Shown piece after piece: positions 58,501 through 64,000 of a DNA stretch of 64,000 nt. Position 1 is the first letter of the stretch; every line of letters starts with the position of its first letter. A program made the position numbers and the translations under genes. The notes under the pieces are model-generated. The model was not told where the DNA came from, made no database searches, and was given only the letters and a program-made list of their open reading frames with translations. The stretch spans positions 496,001-560,000 of the forward strand of contig CALSFV010000269.1 of assembly GCA_943737045.1 (NCBI GenBank), written 5' to 3'. Origin of the DNA: Parapristionchus giblindavisi. Lineage: Eukaryota > Nematoda > Chromadorea > Rhabditida > Diplogasteridae.

Positions 58501-59119
58501 CTCTGGTATTTTCAAACTCGTAGTTTACTGATCATTCCCACTAGCCGTAGACATGCAAGTATACGGCTAGTTAAATGTAAGTTTACTAGAAGTGATGTAT
58601 AATGCATTTCGTCAAATATCCCTTCACTTGTAGTAAACAAACAGTAAACTGCTAGTCTGTCACGTCGCGTAAGTAAACTACTAGTTTGGAAATACTAGAG
58701 AAGGAAATCATTTTAAAAGATAAAGTTATCCCGTTATTCAAATCCGTGAGGTGCTCCATTTGAGAAATTCGAAAATTATTTAAATTATTTAAACATGCTT
58801 TTATTCTGTTCCTTGACTAGGACATGCAAATGATACCACATTTTCTTATTTGATTTGGATCAGTAAATATGTATTTATTTATTTATTAAAATAAATAATT
58901 AAATGTTAACTTATCTAAATCTAAAGAATTAATACGGGTTATTTATTTATTTATTCAAATATATAAATAAAAACCGTTAGCAATGCTGTAGAGTGCATCC
59001 GTGAGTTGGTCCATCGCCGTGGCATTCGATGCTGTCTGAGGTACAGTAGTTGTAGCGTCTGCATAGCCCCAGGCTAGAAGGAGCTGTAAAGCGGTGATCA
59101 ACGACAGACATTTTTCCAT
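20319..59119 (-). CDS. Giant multi-exon mucin with six C-terminal ShK domains
   Basis: Reading on the minus strand: a signal-peptide exon (58975-59119), about 70 Thr/Ser repeat exons (57640 down to 41320), 67 further Thr/Ser exons (39042 down to 25657), and ten exons with six ShK domains ending in TGA at 20319-20321. Repeat introns are phase 2 throughout, then phase 1 between ShK exons. Summed exons give roughly 7,000 residues: ~4,060 in array 2, ~2,520 in array 1 and ~340 in the ShK block. Thr/Ser/Pro density implies heavy O-glycosylation, so the product is probably a secreted mucin of a surface coat, gut or gland. Weak points are the join between exon 1 and the array (phase requires a micro-exon), one frameshifted exon (56591-56966) and one lost acceptor (44824-44826). 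It could be two genes, but no promoter or stop is seen between the arrays. Confidence 0.75.
20811..20904. repeat. (AAT)n microsatellite at a splice acceptor
   Basis: About 30 AAT units beginning immediately at the acceptor of the ShK 5 exon (20808). On the coding strand the acceptor reads (ATT)n followed by TCAG. Confidence 0.95.
21936..22575 (+). pseudogene. Tc1-like transposase remnant
   Basis: Plus-strand pieces in order: a helix-turn-helix-like part (VSVSTILKV...), a linker (NVQHRLHALGLFERR), then the catalytic-region motifs LISEKNRKAYITWANENL, LFSYENKF (the W-S-DE motif altered, aspartate absent) and TTVKHGGGSLMLWGCFSEDG. Stops and frame changes (for example TAA after the first part) make it non-functional. 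Tc1 transposases normally run ~340 residues; the 3' third is missing. Confidence 0.85.
22638..22871 (-). pseudogene. Second, inverted 5' half of the Tc1-like transposase
   Basis: The minus-strand frame repeats the N-terminal part at 21936 (VSVSTILKVSKTSIRVQIMK; KTITTSDRLITCISREKLRF) with a few changes. It is the inverted arm of the fold-back element. Confidence 0.8.
23302..23976. other. Intron DNA between ShK 3 and ShK 4
   Basis: A small palindrome with CTCTCTCG...CGAGAG near 23809-23870 resembles the MITEs at 24.3-25.4 kb. Otherwise featureless. Confidence 0.4.
24341..24437. mobile_element. AAGCTAATTTTGCTCTCCGC MITE, copy 1
   Basis: Inverted ends ACCAAGCTAATTTTGCTCTC and its near-inverse at 24405-24433; within an intron of the mucin gene. 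Confidence 0.65.
24951..25066. mobile_element. Same MITE family, copy 2
   Basis: Ends ATACCCCAATCAAATTCTACG and AATTAGCTTGGGGTGTC, with an inner hairpin GGCAATACTCTCTCG/CGAGAGAGTATTGCC. Intron between ShK 1 and ShK 2. Confidence 0.7.
25290..25402. mobile_element. Same MITE family, copy 3
   Basis: Inner hairpin CTCTCGCAATGTTCTCTCG against CGAGAGAGCGTTGCC, with AATTAGCCCTACTGG at the end. Intron before ShK 1. Three neighbouring introns therefore each carry one copy. Confidence 0.6.
25657..39042 (-). repeat. Array 1: 67 tandem 114-nt exons of the mucin gene
   Basis: Sixty-seven donor sites (CATCAAC|GTAAGA) are spaced ~201 bp apart. Each unit has a 114-nt exon coding TTSEPSTTTTESSTTSTTSE plus GSTSTSAGSTSTTTEPST, entered at TGCCTTAG|GACC and left in phase 2. 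Introns are ~85-92 nt and vary mainly by T-runs and a few sequence types. Exon length is nearly fixed; seen exceptions are in-frame (15-nt deletion in the units at 34171, 35570, 36561 and 37757; 9-nt deletion near 28570). The sites I checked are canonical, which argues that the frame is maintained. Confidence 0.9.
39123..39263. mobile_element. Short hairpin MITE in a decayed repeat unit
   Basis: Ends TGGCCGTATGCA and TGCATACAGCCA; arms CCGTTTTCCGGGAAAATGTA...GGCGGAG pair almost perfectly over ~41 bp around GATTTTTGGAAAA. It interrupts array 1 intron sequence just after CTAGATTTCTAC. Beyond it (39270-39360) are worn remains of two more repeat-unit ends (TTCTTACGTTGATG). Confidence 0.85.
39850..40075 (-). 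pseudogene. Inverted 3' half of Tc1-like transposase
   Basis: The minus strand reads WPNQLPDLNTIEHMWEALQ, then a TGA, then SLNGIKTKNTDQKMEKLEAA and a degenerate tail. The PDLNxIEHMW motif holds the last acidic catalytic residue of Tc1 transposases. Inactive because of the stop. Confidence 0.8.
40150..40665 (+). pseudogene. Tc1-like transposase remnant, 3' part
   Basis: The plus strand reads DPNYHFPTVKHGVGNTMLWP, FRMNRTMDMFQYAYILE, then after a stop and frame changes PDFNTIERMWEALQRSLSGI and KTKNTDQKIENLEAA followed by TAG. It is the middle and end of a Tc1 transposase with several stops; the 5' third is absent. Confidence 0.8.
44695..44823 (-). pseudogene. Repeat exon with a destroyed 3' splice acceptor
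   Basis: At 44824-44826 the acceptor CAG has become CTG on the coding strand (plus strand CAG where the sister introns have CTG). The donor is intact. As the exon is 129 nt and phase-symmetric, simple skipping would keep the frame. Confidence 0.8.
47400..49920 (-). repeat. 1,268-bp tandem duplication inside array 2
   Basis: Two copies, about 47400-48652 and 48668-49920, line up at a constant 1,268-bp offset and share rare variants: GGTGCCTCGG, a GAATGATATCGC intron, a GAAGTTGATGTCG exon end, ACGGTCGTAG and a TATTGAAATTATTTTACG intron. I see no difference within the aligned part, so it is very recent or an assembly duplication. Confidence 0.9.
56591..56966 (-). pseudogene. Repeat exon with a 23-bp frameshifting deletion
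   Basis: At ~56819-56822 the plus strand reads CTTCGGT|CTGTGGTAG, lacking 23 bases found in every sister unit. The exon is 376 nt, not a multiple of three, and the coding frame meets TAG at 56807. It lies only four exons from the 5' end of the array, so if included it would end translation early. Confidence 0.85.
58300..58436. repeat. 68-bp tandem duplication with (TTTA)n
   Basis: The unit GCGTCATTATTTATTTATTT...AGTTATCATTTAAAGA occurs twice in direct succession, apparently without change. Confidence 0.95.
58501..58700. mobile_element. Palindromic MITE
   Basis: Ends CTCTGGTATTTTCAAACTCG and the near-inverse ending AAATACTAGAG, with TAGTTTACT repeated in both arms. No coding sequence. Confidence 0.75.
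58911..58920 (-). CDS. Candidate 10-nt micro-exon of the mucin gene
   Basis: Exon 1 ends in phase 1 but array exons start in phase 2, so an exon of length 3n+1 must lie between. After a 54-nt intron (58921-58974, ending TTCTTTAG) the 10 nt ATTTAGATAA are followed by GTTAAC. They would give exactly the phase required; the donor is weak and no expression evidence is available. Confidence 0.35.
58975..59119 (-). CDS. Signal-peptide exon of the mucin gene
   Basis: ATG at 59119-59117 opens 48 codons: a hydrophobic signal (MEKCLSLITALQLLLAWGYA) then a short Thr-containing linker and an acidic helix-like stretch (AMDQLTDALYSIANG). The donor is AACG|GTTTTT in phase 1. It is the nearest signal peptide upstream of the arrays on the correct strand. 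Confidence 0.75.
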
Positions 59120-59735
59120 TTTCAATTGGGAATTATTTTTTTCTTCTTTTTTTTCTGATCGTTGAACATAATATCATCCGACCCCAACCAAAATCGGAAC
59201 TCCATCACTACCTTATTATTGTTTTTTTTCTCATTATCAATGTTTTAACTGATGGATAAATAAATAAATAAATTAATAAATCATTTATTCTAAGGTATAA
59301 TTCAAAATTTCCAATCAATAAACTAACAAATAATAAAATGATTTTCCTCGGAAAATCTCGTCCGACTTGCATATCTGCTCAGAGAAAACGCTCGATGTTG
59401 AACGGGTGTCCGCAAGTTTTCTGAAATCATGATTCTTACATGATAAAGGCAGATAATCAGACAGAGTTTATCGATTGACTATGTTCGTTATTTGATCTAC
59501 TTACTCATTGTAATGGTTATTTCAAAAACCTTCCCATTTTCTTTCACCACTCATCTATTTTATCTCACGTTTCATATATGTTCATGAAATTATATTGACA
59601 ATATAACATTACAGCCCAGTACAGTTTTGTAAACGCGGCGTTTATTCTAATTTAACCAGATTGTCGGCATTCTCTAGCAGGCAAACAAGTGAGACAGTGT
59701 GTAGAGTTCAAAATTCGCTAGGTAACTATTAAAAG
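59120..59735. other. 5' flank of the mucin gene
   Basis: AT-rich with purine runs immediately upstream of the ATG (GAAAAAAAAGAAGAAAAAAA on the minus strand). No clear TATA box or conserved box was found. Confidence 0.4.
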
Positions 59736-59966
59736 TTAGAATTGATGATCACAGTAAATGATAAACACGTGAATGATGATGAAAAATAATGGGAAAACAA
59801 GCAAAAAGTCAATAGTTAACATAAAATAAGCGAATGCGGTGCTCGTATGTTCAAACAGGGGTAAAATGATGGGAGAAGCTACGGAAACGAGCAAGGGAAC
59901 AAGGATATGTTCTTGCTTGCAATCGGTTTTCTGTATGATCAGCTTACAAAACCGCTCATTGGACAT
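59736..59966 (-). CDS. Possible exon of a membrane protein
   Basis: A minus-strand frame encodes two strongly hydrophobic stretches (HILVPLLVSVASPIILPL and LLVFPLFFIIIHVFIIY) separated by a polar loop, then a stop. Nematode chemoreceptor-like proteins have such ends, but no diagnostic motif is seen and the 5' splice context is weak. It could equally be chance in T-rich DNA. Confidence 0.25.
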   Translation of the reverse strand: MSNERFCKLIIQKTDCKQEHILVPLLVSVASPIILPLFEHTSTAFAYFMLTIDFLLVFPLFFIIIHVFIIYCDHQF

Positions 59967-60154
59967 AAACTTTCGATATTCTTATGAAGTTTTTATTTTT
60001 ATTTATTTATTTATATATTTATCTGTCTCATTTCGTGCACACTCGTGTTCATGAAATATAGTATATGTAAATGGTATTGGGGTCCGGAAAGCCAATTTTT
60101 ATTGAATGATTTGAGTAGATCCGTGTCACAAAACCCCATTATTTATTAAATACA

Positions 60155-60241
60155 TAATTGCTAAGGCGGTGTTACATTTTCAAAACGTGCGCACGTCGTA
60201 ACCCCCTCCGCCGAGTCTCCGAAAAATGTAACACCGCCTAA
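60155..60241. mobile_element. Short palindromic MITE
   Basis: Ends TAAGGCGGTGTTACATTTT and AAAATGTAACACCGCCTAA; centre CGTGCGCACG. Related in composition to the elements at 1-95 and 60750. Confidence 0.85.
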
Positions 60242-60747
60242 ATACTTTTTTTTAAATATTTAAAAAATTTAAAAAAAAGAACTGTATTAAATAGCAATAA
60301 GTGGATGGTAAATTGTTTCAATTGAGTATTGTACACTTTAGATGCATTGAATTGCATCTACAAAAAAAATTCAATTTTTAACATGCTGTAAAAATTGTAT
60401 GAAACGTGTACACTTTTTGAATGATGTAAAACTTAAAAAATTTATCTTCTCTCATCTTATTTACGTATTTCGTTTCGTGGAAACGCATGTTGATATAATT
60501 CATATCTCGTTTGGATCTGTTTAATAATCGTTCCCTATCAAAGTTTGTTCTCGTGATCATACTAACTATTCTATTTCACCACATGATTTGTGTCCCAACA
60601 ACCATCGATCATAATCTTTTCCTTTTTCTTCTTGCAAATATGACCGTCCGCAGTTGAGTATACCATACCATCGAATAGTGTATCAAATATATGTATGTTC
60701 CTTGCAAGAATTTCTGCACTGGCACTTTCTTTGTTTAGACAAATTTG

Positions 60748-60849
60748 TAATGCATCGTTACATTTGTCGTTCGTGCCTACGCCGTAACACACTCCTCCGC
60801 GTCTCCGTCGTTACTGCATAAGCACGTAAGGTAAATGTAACGATGCATA
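60748..60849. mobile_element. TGCATCGTTACATTT MITE
   Basis: Ends ATGCATCGTTACATTT and AAATGTAACGATGCAT with a GC-rich centre (CTCCGCGTCTCCGTCG) shared with the first 60 bases of the window. Confidence 0.8.
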
Positions 60850-61099
60850 AAACAAGAAACCAATGCAACTAACCTATTGTATAATTAAATTAACTTAGCA
60901 TATATTTCGATTCATAAATTCAGATTAAGCCAGAAATAATCAAAATTAAGATATTTTTTTAAATTGTATTGTTTTGAGCGAAAACTATTTTATCTTCATA
61001 TCATTATTATTAGTTCTCTTTCGATTCTAAATATGACATTGTAGACAAGAATCTATGATACATCTATCTATCATCTACATGTATTATATACTAGGGTTG

Positions 61100-61500
61100 T
61101 CCGTTCGGAAGACGAAACGCCATGCGAAAGTCACGTATTTTCACTCTCGTTCCGGAACGACGTGACTTTTGATACGGAATCAATTCGGAAGAGTAATTAT
61201 TTGCCTCTCGTTCCGGAAGAGATGCAAATTGGCTCCTTTGTTCCGAATAGGGAAGGGAAAGGGGGAGAAAAGAAGGGGATGAGTGTGAAACATATTTGAA
61301 ATATCAGAATTGGAGAGAGAACTTTGACAATACACCGATCAGTTTTGTCTGTGATCGAACAATGAAATTGATACGGAAGGGATACGGAACGCTATCAAAT
61401 CACTCTCATTCCGGAAGAATCGCATTTCTCTCTCTCTCGTTCCGGAACAAATGCAAATCTTCCCTTCCAAACGAAACTTTCGTATTCCGTTTTCGTTTCG
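61100..61500. repeat. Low-copy CTCGTTCCGGAA motif cluster
   Basis: The motif (T)CGTTCCGGAA or its variants occurs about six times, often next to TGCAAAT or GACTTT. Probably an old palindromic element; no gene is seen from 60850 to 61510. Confidence 0.45.
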
Positions 61501-61516
61501 TTAACCCTATTATATA

Positions 61517-61650
61517 CAGTACCGGTCAAAAGTCTATCCACTTTTCGTTTTTTCGTCATATTTTTTTTCAAACTTAACCGATCCTGTCTAACTTTTCAGG
61601 GATTGGTTTGATAGTAATTCCACGTGTTTTACACAACAAATACAGTAGTT
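61517..61650. mobile_element. Solo end of a Tc1-like element
   Basis: TA followed by CAGTACCGGTCAAAAGTC, then GTTTTTTCGTCATATTTTTTTTC, AACTTAACCGATC, TTTTCAGGGATTG and GTGTTTTACACAA. This follows the left end of the element at 21613 almost step by step. No matching right end or transposase was seen, so it is a fragment. Confidence 0.75.
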
Positions 61651-62375
61651 GCCGATTTGCATATTTTATGGCTTACAGTGTTCCAGATTCTAAGATTCCT
61701 CTTTGCTCTGACTATATGAGGGATGGATATAACTCGTGTCGCTGGTCTTTGACACGATGTTTTCATGTCTATGCTCTATCTATAATATATCAATTTCCGT
61801 CTCATCTCTAACTTCGTATAATCTCAATTATGATATCATTTATGGCTGTTTTTCCGCCTAGGCCTTGTACGATTAATCTTCCATCAATTTATTATTATAC
61901 ATTACATTACAACTAACAATCTACAAAAACATCGCGAAAATATTACAACAAAATGATGAAAAACGACGAGAGAGAACAATACCCACTTGAATACTATCGA
62001 ACTAGAGGCTACACGCTAATGGGGGGCGAAACGAATCGGGAATACGGATGATAATGACCGGAAAGCTCTCGATCTTCGATCGATACTACAGTAACCCTCT
62101 TCTGTGATGACTCCATCGATTGGTACGAGCCAATCTGCCGAGCCACAGATGAATTGAGGGAGAATTCACTGGATCACCCGAGAGCGTAGAAAATGTTGAG
62201 GAATAAGGCAGCATTGATCGTAGCACAAAACGGGTTCAATCATGGATTTTGAGAGTGAATGATTAACCCGAATTTGAGCAAAAATTTAAAAAAAAAGGAC
62301 TGGAAAGATTAGACGATAACTGAGAAAATCGATAAGATATTGAAGTAAATAAAATTATGAACATTCAAGTGAAGT
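61651..62375. other. Intergenic, nothing recognised
   Basis: No supported gene or repeat. Confidence 0.45.
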
Positions 62376-62506
62376 TCAGTCATCAGGGACAAGATAAAGA
62401 GGGATCATTCTAATCGAATTATCGATATTCACTTCTCCGCCAAGTGAGGCTGGCCTGAGGTAGGGTAGGGTTCGAATGGCGCCTGGGTCTCGCGAAGAAG
62501 GCGCGA

Positions 62507-62959
<453 letters not shown>

Positions 62960-63526
62960 ATATATATTTGATGGAATAAAGAATAAATAAACAAATAAAT
63001 AAATATTGATAGAGAAATTCATTATGTTTTCATTGAAATCATAGATTAAAATACTCGTAGTATATAGCATAGATGAAATTTCATCCCATTGCTCTTTTAA
63101 GAGTTCTTCCTTTTCCACTGAAGAAACTAGTAAACTTTGTTGGTAACTCGAAGCCCACCCCCCTCCCCTCGCCCTCTCAATTTCAGACCCAACTACATAA
63201 ATTATTTTAAAGTTAACGAATGAAGATAAACGATCAAAGCAGAAAAAAAAAGTATTCTTATTAAAATAATGTAAATAATATTATAATATTCATTTCTGTT
63301 AAAACTATCCGTAAATCCATCGCTTTATCAACTCTTCTCTTGCAATTGTAACAATCAATTTTGCTGCCACGCCACTATCTATCCACTTCTTCTCAACAGT
63401 CATCCTATTGACCATCATAAACTGCAACATTATCATACAATGTTCCACTATAAAGTCTTCTCAACAATCTGTTTTATATTTTTCAATTTTCTTCGCAATG
63501 GTTCCGCTTTTGGAAAATGTATTCAC
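62960..63526. other. Nothing recognised
   Basis: AT-rich sequence without supported genes. Confidence 0.4.
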
Positions 63527-63528
63527 TA

Positions 63529-63719
63529 CACTGAGAGAAAAAAGCCTAGTTCGCATGCTGCGCTGTAAGCAAACCCTAAAATACAAGGATTTGAAACCCT
63601 TAGATATAAGGCTTGCACCCTTAGGGTTGTGCAAACCCTTGGATGCAAGGATTTCAAACTCTAGTATTTAAGGGTTTGCTTACAGCGCAGCATACGAACT
63701 AGCGTTGTTTCTCTCAGTG
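63529..63719. mobile_element. CACTGAGAG fold-back MITE
   Basis: Ends CACTGAGAGAAA and TTTCTCTCAGTG flanked by TA. Long arms with CTAGTTCGCATGCTGCGCTG and AGCAAACCC fold back, and AACCCT/AGGGTT motifs fill the centre. It shares its first nine bases with the host element at 21387-23301. Confidence 0.9.
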
Positions 63720-64000
63720 TATGTTCCCACGCACCATGATTATTATGCCCCCTCACTCAATATCCCTACTTCAAAAAATATCAAGAATACATCTGATACA
63801 TTGTAACAATAGCTTCCAATCTTCATTGCCGATTTGTATAACTATGATGGACTATCTAACTGGATCGAGTTGAACGGTGACCAACTTGGTACAGCTGATC
63901 AAAGTCATTAAATATGACCTAAGTCGACTACGCTGTGTACGTTTGTACCACTTTTTTTTTCCCTGAGTGAAAATTGATTGATGTGATCTCCCTATTCCCC

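Larger units (their letters stand above)
57641..58910. other. Large intron near the 5' end of the mucin gene
   Basis: Holds a hairpin at 58255-58300 (CGCTCAACAGGTGTGT against ACACATCTGTTGTGCG), a 68-bp tandem duplication and a MITE, listed separately. The frames in 58041-58244 do not look coding. Confidence 0.5.

Overview
This is a eukaryotic, AT-rich window that looks like a free-living rhabditid nematode (a Pristionchus-like genome is my guess from overall character, not a search). The reasons are many short exons with introns of about 45-90 nt, GT...TTTTCAG splice sites, a dense set of secreted ShK (ShKT) six-cysteine domains, Tc1-like transposons and many fold-back MITEs inside introns. 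Nearly all recognisable genes lie on the minus strand. Coordinates of exons below were read by eye from splice sites and phase, with no expression data.

Left part (1-20.3 kb): a partial Cys/Thr-rich secreted-protein gene running off the left edge (exons 220-270, 682-894, 1462-1569); a convergent inverted pair of 120-residue Ser-rich genes (plus 4871-5782, minus 9595-10312) in a ~1.3 kb inverted duplication; two 107-residue, two-ShK secreted paralogues (minus 7528-8621 and 12934-16432) with identical exon lengths and a shared promoter block; a decayed ShK exon near 17.2 kb; and a complete 245-residue four-ShK gene (17455-19982). Fold-back elements with TA or TTAA target duplications sit in intergenic DNA and introns, some nested.

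Centre and right (20.3-59.1 kb): apparently one giant minus-strand gene. From 5' to 3' it has a signal-peptide exon (58975-59119), a candidate 10-nt micro-exon, about 70 tandem mini-exons of a PSTSTTTE-type repeat (57640 to 41320) with ~60-nt introns, a 2.3 kb transposon-filled intron, 67 tandem 114-nt exons of a second Thr/Ser repeat (39042 to 25657), then ten exons carrying six ShK domains, a stop at 20319-20321 and an AATAAA. In array 2, exons whose length I checked are multiples of three; array exons enter and leave in phase 2. The product would be a mucin of about 7,000 residues. One exon carries a 23-bp frameshifting deletion and another has lost its acceptor AG; both are skippable without changing frame.

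Far right (59.1-64 kb): mostly intergenic, with MITEs, a solo Tc1-type end, a long (AAT)n, a possible membrane-protein exon and two exons of an unrecognised minus-strand gene.

The products fit a secreted surface or lumenal layer: small ShK proteins beside a giant O-glycosylation-prone mucin ending in ShK domains. The best candidates for something undescribed are the exon-intron amplification architecture of the mucin and a structured ~75-nt motif (1624-1696 and 17954-18029) holding all hammerhead-ribozyme core segments in a non-canonical strand order, with compensatory base changes between the copies.
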